Below, piece by piece: positions 34,091 through 45,500 of a stretch of 64,000 bases of DNA. Where the stretch lies: positions 124,001 to 188,000 of the forward strand of contig NZ_BSOA01000002.1 in NCBI RefSeq assembly GCF_030160275.1, given 5' to 3'. A program made the translations under genes and the position numbers. The first letter of the stretch is position 1, and each line of letters opens with the position of its first letter. The notes under the pieces were generated by a model that made no database searches, had not been told where the DNA came from, and saw nothing but the letters and a program-made list of their open reading frames with translations. The DNA is from Dyella flagellata. Lineage in GTDB: Bacteria > Pseudomonadota > Gammaproteobacteria > Xanthomonadales > Rhodanobacteraceae.

Positions 34091-36550
34091 ATGATGCTTC
34101 GCCAACGAGCACTGTCCGCTTATGTGCGCCACCTGCTGTTCAGCGGGGCCACCCTGCTGATGTGTGCACCGCTTTCCGCTTTGGCCGACGCCGCGGCGCA
34201 AAGCAGCGATGCGGGAACGCAAAACCAGCCGGATGCCGAAAAAGCCAGGCAACTTGGCAATGTGACGGTGACGGCGCAGAGCCGTACGCAGCAGATGGAG
34301 CAAGTGCCGATTGCACTGCAGATCCTCACCGCGAAGCAGATCGACACGCAGGCGGCCACGGATCTGAGCAAGATTTCCCTGTTCGTGCCCGGCCTGGTGG
34401 TGGATGGCAGCCAGCCCACGCAACCGAACTATTCGTTGCGCGGCATCAGCACCAGCGACTTCGGCATCGGCACCGAATCGGCGGTAGGCGTGTATATCGA
34501 CGGCGTCTATGCGGCGCGTTCCGGCGGCGCCTTGCTGGCCTTCAACGACATCGATCGCATCGAAGTGCTGAAAGGCCCGCAGGGTACGCTGTTCGGCCGC
34601 AATGCGGCGGGCGGCGCCATCTCCATAGTTACCAACGAGCCCACCGACAAGTTCGAGGGCAAAGCCGTACTGCGGTACGGCAACGATGGCCTGCGCTACG
34701 AAAGCGCGCTGGTCAACATTCCGCTCAACCACGACATGGCGCTGCGCATCAGCGTGCTGGACAACCAGAGCGACGGCTGGATCCGCGACCAGGCCAACGG
34801 CCAGCATTACGGCAAGAACGACGATTGGGGCACGCGCATCGTTTATCGCTGGAACATCACACCGGATACGCGCCTGCTGTGGTCATGGGACCACGAACGA
34901 CTGGATCAACCGCCGCGTCCGGCGGTCGGCCTGGTACCGCTGTCCAGCGACCCCAACGAGCGCCCGCCTTTTCCGCCCAATCCCGCCACTTACTTGAATC
35001 CGCTTAGCGCACCGCTTTTCAACGATGCGATCCAGGCGCGTGAATGGCGGCATTTCGATGGCTCCACCTTGATCGTCGATCATTCCTTCTCTTGGGGCAG
35101 CCTTACTTCAACCACCGCATGGCGCCACTTCAACACCTTCAACGACGAAGACAACGACGGCACCGACCATGTGGTCAGCTATCTGGATACCGCCAACATC
35201 GAGCACAACAACAGCTACTACCAGGAGTTGAAGCTATCCGGCAACAACGACCTGATGGACTGGCTGTCCGGCGTGAGCTTTTACTCGGAGCAAGCGCGCC
35301 AGAGCAGCCAGGTGAACACTAATACGAGCAGCCTGGACACGCTGGCACAGAACGTGGACGGCGTGGGTTTGCCGCTGACGGACATCACCCAGAGCCTGCA
35401 AGCGCTCGGCCTGCCCTTCAGCTTGCTGGGCGATCCGTGGCGCGAGCAAATCAACAACGTCGGCAAGTTCAGAGCGTATGCGGCATTTGGCGACGTGATC
35501 TGGCATTTGAACGACCGGCTGGACCTGACCACCGGCCTGCGCTACACCGAGGACAAGAAGGACTTCACCTGGTACACGCCGCCGCGCCAGGCCAGCGCGT
35601 TCGACCAGACCGTGGCCGAACTCGTCGCCAGCGGTGTCTATTCCCTGCTGCCGCCGCAGGCGCAGCAGGCGCTGGGCGTATTCAGCGGCAACATCGTTTT
35701 TCCTAACGCGGTGGGACAATGGGTGCCGGTGCACCACTCCTGGCACGACTTCAGCCCGCGTGCGGTGCTGAGCTACAAGGTCACTCCCAACGTCATGACG
35801 TATATCTCGGCGACCAAGGGCTACAAGGCCGGCGGCTACAACAGCCTGCAGGTCGGCTCGCTGTACGCGCCGGAAAAGGTATGGAACTACGAAGGCGGGG
35901 TGAAAGCGGTCGTGCCGCAGTACAACCTGCTGGTCAACGCCTCGGTGTACTACTACCGCTATTCGAACCTGCAATCGTCGGTGCTCAACCCCAATTCGAC
36001 CGGTTCGGGCGTACCGTTCTACACCGTCATGACCAGTGATCAGCATGCGCACGGCGTGGACCTGGAAGCGCAATGGCAACCCACGGATGCGCTGCGGCTG
36101 AACTTCACTACCGCGTATATCGACAGCACTTACATCCACGGCACCTCCACCTCAGGCGTCGTGCTCGATGGGCAGCCTACGGGTGAACCCTTGCTCTCGG
36201 CCACCGCCGGTTTGGACTACACCTGGCACGGTGTCTACCACGGCGACCTGGAACTGAACCTGCAATACGCCTATCGCGGCCACACCCGCTGCAATGCCGA
36301 CTCGGAGTTCCAGGGCAATTGCTTCAGTACCGCCGCCTTCAAGATCGGCGCCTCCCAGCAGCGCACCGACGCTCGCCTGGATTGGCATACGCCAGACCAG
36401 CATTGGGGCGTGGGCCTGTTCGTCAACAACATGTTCAACAAGCGCTACGTGCTCGGCATCGGCAACGACAGCACCAATGATTTCGGGACGCCGTATGCCA
36501 CCATTACGCCACCGCGCACCTATGGCGTGGAATTGCGAGCGAAGTTTTGA
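34091..36550 (+). CDS. TonB-dependent outer membrane receptor
   Basis: This 819-aa receptor has a signal peptide, a TonB box region near the start of the mature protein, a plug domain (about 50-170) and a 22-strand barrel. The plug carries NYSLRGISTSDFGIGTESAV and the signature IEVLKGPQGTLFGRNAAGGA. The end is YGVELRAKF with a C-terminal Phe. Such receptors import bulky substrates; this class is typical for lipids, sterols, terpenes and phenolics in Xanthomonadales and Sphingomonads. It follows the cytochrome gene by 85 bp and runs directly into the aldehyde dehydrogenase gene, so uptake and oxidation of a common substrate is a good hypothesis. Confidence 0.92.
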   Translation: MMLRQRALSAYVRHLLFSGATLLMCAPLSALADAAAQSSDAGTQNQPDAEKARQLGNVTVTAQSRTQQMEQVPIALQILTAKQIDTQAATDLSKISLFVPGLVVDGSQPTQPNYSLRGISTSDFGIGTESAVGVYIDGVYAARSGGALLAFNDIDRIEVLKGPQGTLFGRNAAGGAISIVTNEPTDKFEGKAVLRYGNDGLRYESALVNIPLNHDMALRISVLDNQSDGWIRDQANGQHYGKNDDWGTRIVYRWNITPDTRLLWSWDHERLDQPPRPAVGLVPLSSDPNERPPFPPNPATYLNPLSAPLFNDAIQAREWRHFDGSTLIVDHSFSWGSLTSTTAWRHFNTFNDEDNDGTDHVVSYLDTANIEHNNSYYQELKLSGNNDLMDWLSGVSFYSEQARQSSQVNTNTSSLDTLAQNVDGVGLPLTDITQSLQALGLPFSLLGDPWREQINNVGKFRAYAAFGDVIWHLNDRLDLTTGLRYTEDKKDFTWYTPPRQASAFDQTVAELVASGVYSLLPPQAQQALGVFSGNIVFPNAVGQWVPVHHSWHDFSPRAVLSYKVTPNVMTYISATKGYKAGGYNSLQVGSLYAPEKVWNYEGGVKAVVPQYNLLVNASVYYYRYSNLQSSVLNPNSTGSGVPFYTVMTSDQHAHGVDLEAQWQPTDALRLNFTTAYIDSTYIHGTSTSGVVLDGQPTGEPLLSATAGLDYTWHGVYHGDLELNLQYAYRGHTRCNADSEFQGNCFSTAAFKIGASQQRTDARLDWHTPDQHWGVGLFVNNMFNKRYVLGIGNDSTNDFGTPYATITPPRTYGVELRAKF

Positions 36551-37965
36551 TGAACCAGCCTGACCGACTCGATCCTGCCGCCGAACTCCAACGCCTGCGT
36601 CTTGTACAGGCGCGCGATCCGCTGCCGGATTGGCCCACTCGCGCGCGCCGCTTGCGCGCACTGGAAGCGGCACTAAGCCAGCATCGCGAGGAAATTGGCG
36701 CGGCCATCAATGCCGATTTCGGATGCCGCCCGCGCGAGGAAACCGACATGCTGGAGGTGTTTCCCAGCTTGTCGGCAATCCGCCACGCCTTGCGCCACGG
36801 ACGCCGCTGGATGAAACCCAGGCGCGGCATGGCCAGCCTGGCCTTTCTGCCGGCCCGCACCGAACTGCGTCCGCAACCGCTGGGCGTGGTCGGCATCATC
36901 GTGCCATGGAACTATCCACTGTTCCTCGCCGTGGGCCCGCTGGTCGACGCACTGGTGGCCGGCAATCGCGTGATGGTGAAGATGAGCGAGTTCACGCCAC
37001 GCTTTTCGCAGCTTTTTGCCGAGCTGGTCGCACGCCACTTTCAGCCCGACGAAGTGATCGTCATCAACGGTGATGCATCGGTGGCGCAAGCGTTCGCCGC
37101 ATTGCCGTTCGATCACCTGCTGTTTACCGGCTCCACCGCTGTGGGCCATCACGTGATGCGTTCGGCCGCAGCCCATCTCACGCCGGTCACGCTAGAGCTG
37201 GGTGGCAAGTCGCCCGCCATCATCGGCCCCAGTGCGCGTTTCGAACATGCGGTGGAACGCATCCTGCTGGGCAAGCTGATCAACGCCGGACAAACCTGCA
37301 TCGCGCCTGATTACGTGTTGCTTCCGCGCACGGAACTTGCGCGCTTTACGGCAACCGCACGCGAGGCTGCCACGCGCCTATATCCGGACCTGGCCAGCAA
37401 TCGGCAATACGCCAGCATCGCCACCGATCGCCACTACCAGCGCCTGGTTGAACTGCGCAACAGCGCCGTGAATGCCGGCGCGCGCAGCGAGAATTTGAGC
37501 GACGCGGCCGATCGTCCCGAGCAACGCGTGCTTACGCCGGCCTTATTGGTCGGCGTGAACGATGACATGCCGGTGATGCGGGAAGAGATCTTCGGACCGT
37601 TGTTGCCGCTCGTGCCCTACGACACGCTCGACGAAGCCATCAGCTACGTCGCCAGTCATCCGCGCCCACTGGCGCTGTATCTGTTCGAGCAGGACCAGGC
37701 ACGTATCGACCAGGTGCTGGCCCGCACCCATGCCGGCGGCGTCACGCTCAACGACACCATCTATCACATCGCCCAGCATCGGCTGCCCTTCGGCGGCGTA
37801 GGGCCCTCCGGCATGGGCGGCTACCACGGCGAGGCGGGTTTCCGAACGTTCTCGCATATGAAGCCCGTGTTTCGGCAAGCGCGGCTCAACGGCGTGGGAC
37901 TGTTCAATCCGCCTTATGGCAAACGCTTCTGGCGATTGCTGGAAATCCTGTTGCGGCGGGGGTAA
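36550..37965 (+). CDS. Aldehyde dehydrogenase, coniferyl-aldehyde-dehydrogenase type
   Basis: This 471-aa NAD(P)-dependent aldehyde dehydrogenase has the cofactor motif FTGSTAVGHHV, catalytic Glu in LELGGKSPAIIG and catalytic Cys in NAGQTCIAPDYVL, and it ends in RLLEILLRRG. The short length and the GVVGIIVPWNYPLFLAVGPL stretch match CalB-type and fatty-aldehyde dehydrogenases. The ATG at 36550 overlaps the last base of the TonB receptor stop. It is the last gene of the apparent operon and converges with fabF. Likely a cytoplasmic enzyme acting on an aldehyde from the imported substrate. Confidence 0.88.
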   Translation: MNQPDRLDPAAELQRLRLVQARDPLPDWPTRARRLRALEAALSQHREEIGAAINADFGCRPREETDMLEVFPSLSAIRHALRHGRRWMKPRRGMASLAFLPARTELRPQPLGVVGIIVPWNYPLFLAVGPLVDALVAGNRVMVKMSEFTPRFSQLFAELVARHFQPDEVIVINGDASVAQAFAALPFDHLLFTGSTAVGHHVMRSAAAHLTPVTLELGGKSPAIIGPSARFEHAVERILLGKLINAGQTCIAPDYVLLPRTELARFTATAREAATRLYPDLASNRQYASIATDRHYQRLVELRNSAVNAGARSENLSDAADRPEQRVLTPALLVGVNDDMPVMREEIFGPLLPLVPYDTLDEAISYVASHPRPLALYLFEQDQARIDQVLARTHAGGVTLNDTIYHIAQHRLPFGGVGPSGMGGYHGEAGFRTFSHMKPVFRQARLNGVGLFNPPYGKRFWRLLEILLRRG

Positions 37966-38029
37966 TCCACCATCCCATCGCGGCCGAGGGAGCAAGAGAC
38001 CTGTTTTGACCGTCCTGCCCGCTCTTGTC

Positions 38030-39358
38030 TCATAGCATGGGTGAAGGCCCAAACACCAAGGCCGCATTGGTTCCGCCAAAACCAAACGAATTGGAAAGCG
38101 CGTAGCCTATGCGTCTGGACTTGGCTTGAAGCGGCACCAGATCCATGCCTTCACATTCCGCAGATGGCGAGACCAGATTCAAGGTGGGTGGGGCGACCTG
38201 ATCGCGCAAGGCCAGCATGGTCAGAATGGCTTCAACGCTTCCTGCCGCTCCAAGCAGATGCCCGGTCGCGGACTTGGTCGAGGAGATCGATACCCCACCG
38301 AAAGCATGCTCTGCGAATACCCGCTTGAGCGCGGCGACTTCGGTAAGATCGCCAGTGGGTGTCGAGGTGGCGTGCGCATTGATGTAATCAATGGCATCCG
38401 GCGCGATCCTGGCGCGCTTGAGCGCGGCCGCTATCGCACGTGCAGCTCCGTCGCCGTCCTCCGGCGTGGCAACGATATGATGCGCATCGCCGGACATGCC
38501 ATAGCCAATCACTTCGGCATAGATGGTCGCACCGCGTTGACGGGCGTGCTCGTATTCTTCGAGGACGACCATTCCGCTGCCTTCACCCATGACGAATCCG
38601 TCGCGATCGGAGTCCCAAGGACGAGACGCCTGAGCCGGCTGATCATTGAAGTTTGTCGACAACGCGCGCGCTGCCACGAACCCTGCTACGCCCAACTCGC
38701 AGATCGTGGCCTCGGTGCCGCCCGCGATCATCACGTCTGCGTCGTCAAGCGCGATGAGCCTTGCCGCATCACCGATCGCATGCGCACCGGAAGCGCAAGC
38801 GGTTACGGCTGCATGCGTCGGGCCGCGAAATCCGTAGCGGATCGCAATGTGACCGGCGGCAAGATTGATCAGGTTGGAGGGAATGAAAAAAGGCGATAGC
38901 TTGCGGCCCGGCGATCGCTCCAGCGAACGCGCGGCGGCCTCGATGCCCGGTAATCCGCCTATGCCTGAACCGACCATCACGCCGGTGCGATCGCGCTCGG
39001 CCTGGCTTATCGAGGCCCAGTTCGCATCGTCCACCGCTTGCACCGCCGCGGCCAGCGCATAGACGATAAACGCATCCATCTTCTTCAGGTCTTTCGCTTC
39101 GATCCATTCGGCAGCGTCGAATCCTCCCTGCTCCTTCGACCCCCTAGGTAGCTGACCGGCGATCTTGCTTGCCAAATGCCTGGTATCGAAACGATCGATC
39201 GGACGGACACCGCTTGCGCCCGACAACAGGTTTTTCCAGCAATGCTCAACGCCGACCCCGAGCGGGGTGACCAGTCCGAACCCGGTCGCGACGACACGCC
39301 GAAAGCCCAGCGGATGCGGCAAATCGTTCAAATGGATGTTCATGCTTTCCGGTTTCAT
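38030..39358 (-). CDS. fabF: FabF-type beta-ketoacyl-ACP synthase II linked to the hybrid synthase
   Basis: This 442-aa ketosynthase performs decarboxylative Claisen condensation on ACP-bound chains. The catalytic triad is visible: Cys188 in VTACASGAHAIG, His329 in YINAHATSTPTGD and His367 in KSATGHLLGAAG. It is about 30 residues longer than E. coli FabF, mostly at the N-terminus. The start ATG at 39358 follows AGGA. It is 171 bp downstream of the 2158-residue synthase on the same strand and not in a fatty-acid operon. Because that synthase has an acyltransferase and a carrier protein but no ketosynthase, this FabF is probably its trans-acting condensing enzyme. A plain housekeeping copy is an alternative. 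Confidence 0.88.
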   Translation of the reverse strand: MKPESMNIHLNDLPHPLGFRRVVATGFGLVTPLGVGVEHCWKNLLSGASGVRPIDRFDTRHLASKIAGQLPRGSKEQGGFDAAEWIEAKDLKKMDAFIVYALAAAVQAVDDANWASISQAERDRTGVMVGSGIGGLPGIEAAARSLERSPGRKLSPFFIPSNLINLAAGHIAIRYGFRGPTHAAVTACASGAHAIGDAARLIALDDADVMIAGGTEATICELGVAGFVAARALSTNFNDQPAQASRPWDSDRDGFVMGEGSGMVVLEEYEHARQRGATIYAEVIGYGMSGDAHHIVATPEDGDGAARAIAAALKRARIAPDAIDYINAHATSTPTGDLTEVAALKRVFAEHAFGGVSISSTKSATGHLLGAAGSVEAILTMLALRDQVAPPTLNLVSPSAECEGMDLVPLQAKSRRIGYALSNSFGFGGTNAALVFGPSPML

Positions 39359-39529
39359 ATTGCGTTTTCCTAAGGAGGTAAATCACGCGCACGCATTGAT
39401 GCCTCTGGCGCGGCGCCTAGCCGGCTCGCTACCGGGCGTCACGACGACAGATGGGTTGGGGCGGGCGAGTTTCCGTCGAATCTCGGCCGCCGACCGAGCA
39501 TGGCCGACAAAAGCATTCAATGAACATGC
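39359..39529. other. Gap between the hybrid synthase and fabF
   Basis: 171 bp on the operon side of fabF. A short minus-strand frame with a TTG start would encode about 45 residues (MNAFVGHARSAAEIRRK...) but has no supporting ribosome site; I do not call it. The Shine-Dalgarno sequence of fabF lies at about 39370. Confidence 0.4.
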
Positions 39530-42500
39530 CTATTCGTAGGACAGTAGACGAACACTCTCGTCCCAGGCCTCGCTGAGGATGACTTGCAACGCCTGGCCAG
39601 GCCCGCACGTGTGGATATCACATTGATGTAAGCCCGATCTTTTGAGTCGAAGCAGGCTTTTTCTTAACTGCACCGGATGTGCAAGATGTTTGACAAGATT
39701 GGCGAGCATCGTATCTGGCGAAGTGGTGAACTGCGCGTCGGCGTTGCTCAGAATGGGCACGTGAGGCGGGCTGAACGGACACGTTTGCAACGCTTGGCTT
39801 AGTTCCATAGCGGCGCTTTCCATATAGGGCGTATGAAATGCTCCCGCCACTGCAAGGGCTGTGCAAATTGCCCCCCTTTTTCTTGCACGCTCCATCACTA
39901 ACGCACAACCGGAACCGCTGCCGGCCACAACGATATGCTGCTCGGCCAAATCAGTAGCAAGATAAACAGGCGTATCAATGGGTACGGTGCTCAACAACTC
40001 CATGGCGATTCCGCGTGGCAGCTCGCGGATGCTGATCATGCGCTGGTCACTTTGGCTAGCAGCGTACTGCATCGCGCGTCCTCGTATGTGCAGAAGCCGA
40101 ATGGCGTCGGTGTCATTCAAAGCTCCGGCTGCGACCAATGCCGTATATTCGCCCAGGCTCAGCCCAAACATCGCTTCGCACGCATCAAGCAGGCCACTAT
40201 GGTTTTGCAGCGCAGTACGCCACTCGAACAACGATGCCAGGAAGATGCCGATCTGGCTGACGTCGGTGCGCGCGAGAAGGGATGCTGGTCCGTGCGCGTA
40301 AATGGAACGCAGTGGCATGCAGGTCAGATCTTCCGCAAGCTCCAGCAGACTTACGCATTCGCTACGATCCGTATATGCATCCAACATGCCTATGAATTGC
40401 ACGCCCTGCCCAGGAAACATGATCGCACGAGGTCGCGCTTTGGCAGATGCAGCCGATTTGCTGATGGTGTTTGCGCGCGCAGTCACCCTCGGCCTTGCCA
40501 GCTTCCCGCCCGCATGCCTTGGCAGACAGTCGACAGGCTCTATTAGGACGCTGGCCACACCGGGCGCGCAGAGCGAGTGTAGCCGTTGCTCCCACGCGTT
40601 GACGCGTGAAGTTCCCACACCAGCGGCAGGAACCACCAGCACCCGCAGATGAACCAACCGCCCCGCTTCACCATCCCAGCCGATACACACTTCATGCACC
40701 GATGGATCGTCCAGTAGCGCAGCCTCGAGATCCTGCACGAACAAGCCATGCTTGATTTCATCACCGGCCCGACCCCGTAGAGCAAGGCAATTGCCGTTGT
40801 TGACCGTAACCATATCGCCGGTGCGAAACCAACCCGCCTCCGTAAAGCAATCGGCTGTGCGTTGCGGATCGCCTCGATAACCCGTGAACATCGCCGGGCT
40901 TTGTATCCAAAGCTCCCCAACCGCACTAGCGCCAGCCAACGGCTCGCATGGCATGAGCTTGAAAGCCACGCCCGGCGCTGGATCGCCAAGATCGATCTGA
41001 GCATCCGAGCGATAGCGCTTGACAAACAGCGGACCACATTCACTGATGCCAAACGTTCCGATCAAGTCGACCGAACTATCGTTACACAGGTGGCGAAGGA
41101 GACGGGGGGACATCGGCTCTCCACCAACGACCACCCGCAGGGAGTCCAACAAAGCGGGGAAATAGTCCCCATGCGCGCAAAGTGCCGACAGCCATGAGGT
41201 GAACAATACAAGGTGGGTAGGATGATAGGCGCGGATGGCTTCAATCAGTGCTTTGGCATCAAAGCTTTTTTGTGCGAACAGGGTGCCGCCGCTTGCGAGC
41301 ACAGCATAAGCCGTCATGAAACCGCCAAAATGGGGAATGCGATTGAGAAAAATAGTGCGCGACGGGTCAGCATGCTCACCATGCAGCGTGAGGCTGAAGC
41401 CCGAGACGGCTGCGTGCAAGGAACTAAGCGTATGCTCGACGCCTTTTGGAACGCCGGTGCTGCCAGACGTAAAAAACGTTACGCTTGCATCGTTCGGGCG
41501 TGGCGGAAGAGAGGCCCGATTTTGCGTGAGCGCGGGGTTCTCCAACACACTATCCAGATGCAGAAGCCCCGGGGACAGCGCAGCGTTCGGCGATTCGCTT
41601 AGCGCCAGGGTCGCAAGTCGCCCCGGCTGCGCTGGAGAGTTCAGCACGCCATAGGCCATCAGCAAGTTCGCAGGAGCAATCACAACATCGAAGGATTCCT
41701 GCTCAAGCATAGTGAGGAATGCAGCCGTCGCATCCGCATCGAACAATAGCGTGCGCATGCCACTACTGAGCGTGGCGAGCGGCACGATCAATGAATCCTT
41801 GCCCGGGGGCAGGCAAGCAGCCACGGTCTTCGCTCCGAGCGCGAGCAAGTGGGCGCTCAGCGTATCGACGGCCTGACCGAACGCCCGATAGGTCAGCGTT
41901 GATTCGTTGTGTACGAGTACGACAACATCCGGCTGCGTGCGGATGAAATCCTCGATAGCACCAATGAAGCAGGTTGTATGCTGCCAAGGCTGTCTGGCGC
42001 ATGCGTCCAATGTCGCCTTCTCTTGCCTGAGCCACATGGCAAAATGCGCGGCCATAGCCAGTTTGCGCCGCCTCAGCTCGGCATAGCTCAGTGTCACGTC
42101 CTCCCATTCCAGCGCCACAGCGTCTGGCCGTGCCTCTGCATGGACATCAATGAGGTCAAGTAGGCCAGCTTGCGATGGCCACGCACGCGTGGGGCCGGCA
42201 CCAATGCTAAGCAGGTGCACCCGTTCGGTAGGAGAGACCAGATCGATGGCGTCGAGCGGTGTATCCGGAGCTGCAGTAAGCGCCGTCAGCATATGCAGGT
42301 AGCGGTCGCGCAGCCTGTCCATGGTCTGCGATTCATACAGATCGGTACAGTAGACCAGCTCACCTTGTAGGACCGCCTGACCGTCGGCTCCGCTGCGTTC
42401 GCGGATCGACAACGACAGTTCGAACTTGCTGGTATCGCGGATGCCAGACAAAGCCTGCTTCGCATCGACCCGTACAGTACCCGCGAGACTGTCGCCTCTT

Positions 42501-45500
42501 ATCCACCCTTGCTCCTGCTCCAGAGCAACCATGGTCTGGTACACCGGCAGTCGGCCGGCTGGCGCTCCGATCCGCAGCTTTTCCACGATTTTGTGGAAGG
42601 GGATTTCCGCATGCTCAATGGCCGTAAGCGTGATATCGCGTACGCGCGAGGTCAGGCCGCGAAACGATTGATCCACATCAACACGTATGCGCAGAGGGAG
42701 GATATTGACGAAACAGCCGATCAGGGATTCGGCCATTTCGTGCTCGCGATTGGCCCACGGCGTACCAATGATGATTTCGTCCTGCCCCGACATGCGCGTT
42801 AGGAAAACCGCCCAGGACGCTGTGATCGCCGCGAACAAAGTAACGCCGGTGCTGCGCACAAGAGCATTCAGGGCTGCCGTCACCGGGGCCGATAGTTCGA
42901 ATGGGACGCGGTGCCCGCTGAAGCTCTGCTGTGCAGGATGCGACTGGTCGACGGGAAGCTCCAGCACCGGTAGCGGCACTACAAGTGCTTTACGCCAGTA
43001 TTCGAGTGCTTCGTCCATTTCGCCGCGTTCAAAACGCGTCCGTTGCCACTTCCCCCAGTCGTGGTATTGCCCGTTGTTCAGCGATGGCAATTGGGGAGAG
43101 CGATGCTGTAGAGCCGCCGCGTACGATTCGGTCAACTCGTGCCAGAAGATCGGAATCGAAGAACCATCAGTGACCATATGATGCATGGTGATCACCATCA
43201 CCCATTCATGCCCATCCCGCTCCAGTATGAGCACTCGGAAAGTTTTTCCCTCGGTGAGATCGAGTGGGCGGTTGATTTCCGTTTCGATCAGCCGGCGCAG
43301 CGATTCGCCATCCTGCTGTTCCGGTCGAATTATCCGCAGCGGTACGTGACATTTGTCCAGCGGCATGACCATTTGCTGGGCGCAACCATCGACCGTGGCG
43401 TAGCGGGTGCGAAGGATCTGGTGGCGAGACATGATGTGGCGCAGCGCGAACGACAATGCGTTAACGTCGAGCGCCCCCGTGAAATGGTCGATGCGTGGTA
43501 CGTTATAGGCGCTTGTTTCGCCGATCTTTTCGAACCAGATCCACATGGGCTCCTGAGAGAGAGAAAGAGGATAGCGCGCATCCTCAGATGCCTCACAAAC
43601 GGCGGCCGAGGCGATGCGCTCGTTTCCAGTGCGCTCGACCAGCAACTCGACCAACCGATGGATTTGGCTATGGCGAAAGACGTCGGCCACGCTGATCTTC
43701 ATGTTCAGATGTTGATTCAGGTACCGGGAGAGCCGGGCTATTTCCAGCGAATCAAGACCCAGATCAAGCAGTGAAGTGACCTGGGAAAGGTGTGTGTGAG
43801 ACGTCGGCGCGATCATCTTGATCGCCTCCTGCAGTAGCTCGCGTGCCTCGATCATCGTCAGGTTGTTGGCGGCTACGGCGGGAGCGATGAGTGACGGCTG
43901 GCGCTCGATCGCCAACAACAAGCGGGCACGCGACGAATCCTCGTCCGCACCAAGCACGCCTAGCAGTCTTGGCGCATGGCTGGTGAGGCGTGGCACCGAG
44001 GGATCGTTTGCCTGGATGCGCTCAATCAGCTGCTGAGCAGGTGCGGTTGAGGTCGGCCATGGATCGGTTTGAAATACAAGGCACCCGTACGATTCATCCA
44101 ACAGCATCCATTGAACCAGGAATTCAAGCAGGATCGGGCGCCATTGCTCGGCCTGATCGGGTGTCACATGCACATCCACAATTCGCAAGGCCTGTCCTGA
44201 TGGAAGGTCGATGGCTTCGTCGAGGGCGAGTGCGCACGGCGTGGTATTGCTTCGATTTACATATGCCGCAGCGTGGATCGTGTCGCGGTCATCACCGGAT
44301 TGGACGACAAATTGGCCATGCGGATAGTCACGTAGTCTGCGCTCGACGAGCTCGGTCGCCTGCGTGAGCGGCAACCTCAGCCATGTCGCAGCAAGATTCG
44401 CGAGCACGGGAGTATCGGCGACCGTTGCGAAGCGGATTTGATGCCCTACAGGGCGCATCCGCTGGAAAGAGATACGGGTCAGCGCTTGCTGCTCCGGAAA
44501 TCTGATCAGTTCCAGCGTGTGCAGGCGCGCTACGGCAGTGGCGTAGAAGAACGCCTTTGCCGATACCAATAACTGGCCGGTAAGCGCTTGTAATGGTTCG
44601 AAGTGCAGACTGATATCGTGCTGCTTGGTTTCAAACGCTCGACGTGGCTCAATGGCATGCACTTCCAGCACGAGCAGCTCATCATGCTTGCCGAGCGCAC
44701 GCCGCCAACGGGCCAGATGATCGATCAGGCTATCCTGGACGTCACGGGCAGGCAGCACAGCCCCTTCGCGCGTGGCATGCAAGCCGCCGGGCACCAGCAA
44801 GGGGCCATCCTGGGTCATTGCTGGCGCGTTATAAGAGCGATCGTGATCGAGAAAGGAGCGCACATGCAGCAGCGGGCGCGTCAGATCTACGCCCCTGTCC
44901 GCGAGCGCCGAGCGAATCATCGCTGGGTCACCGATATCGCCACGCAGCGTCAAGTGAGGTATCGCGTTCGCCGTCAATCGTTGCTGTGTGACAGCAAGCG
45001 CCGCTTGGTTGTAATCGACTCCGATCATCGTTACCGGATGGGAGGCAAGTGCCTGGCCACGCGGTGAATCCTGGCGGATGCGCTGATACAGCTCCGTTAG
45101 TAGAGAGCCGTCCCCACAGCCGGTATCGATGATGTAGGCGGGCTGTTCATGCAGATGCTCCTGGTGGAACAGGCGCACGACCGTATCTGCGATGGTTTTG
45201 AAATAGGTCTTGTGCATCGACCCACTCGCGAGCACGTTAAGTGCGCGATCCACATGGCCTTCGAATCCGTCGATCTGATCGAACACCCCCTGGGGATCGC
45301 CGAACACCAAGTCACGCACGCGATGCAGAAGCTTCCTGTATGAAAGACCTAGCGCGTAGTTGAGCGCGTTTCTATATATCCAACGCCCAATAACGGTCAG
45401 CTGAAGCTTGTTCTGGTGCAGGCCATCGGCCCAACCGAGCAAATCGAATAGACGATAAACCTCGACAGCCGCAACCGGGCTGATGGCACTGATGTCGACT

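Noticed and set aside
39359-39529. Possible small ORF or carrier protein between the synthase and fabF
   Set aside because: Only about 45 codons, TTG start without a ribosome site, and no DSL-type carrier motif; it cannot serve as the missing carrier protein.
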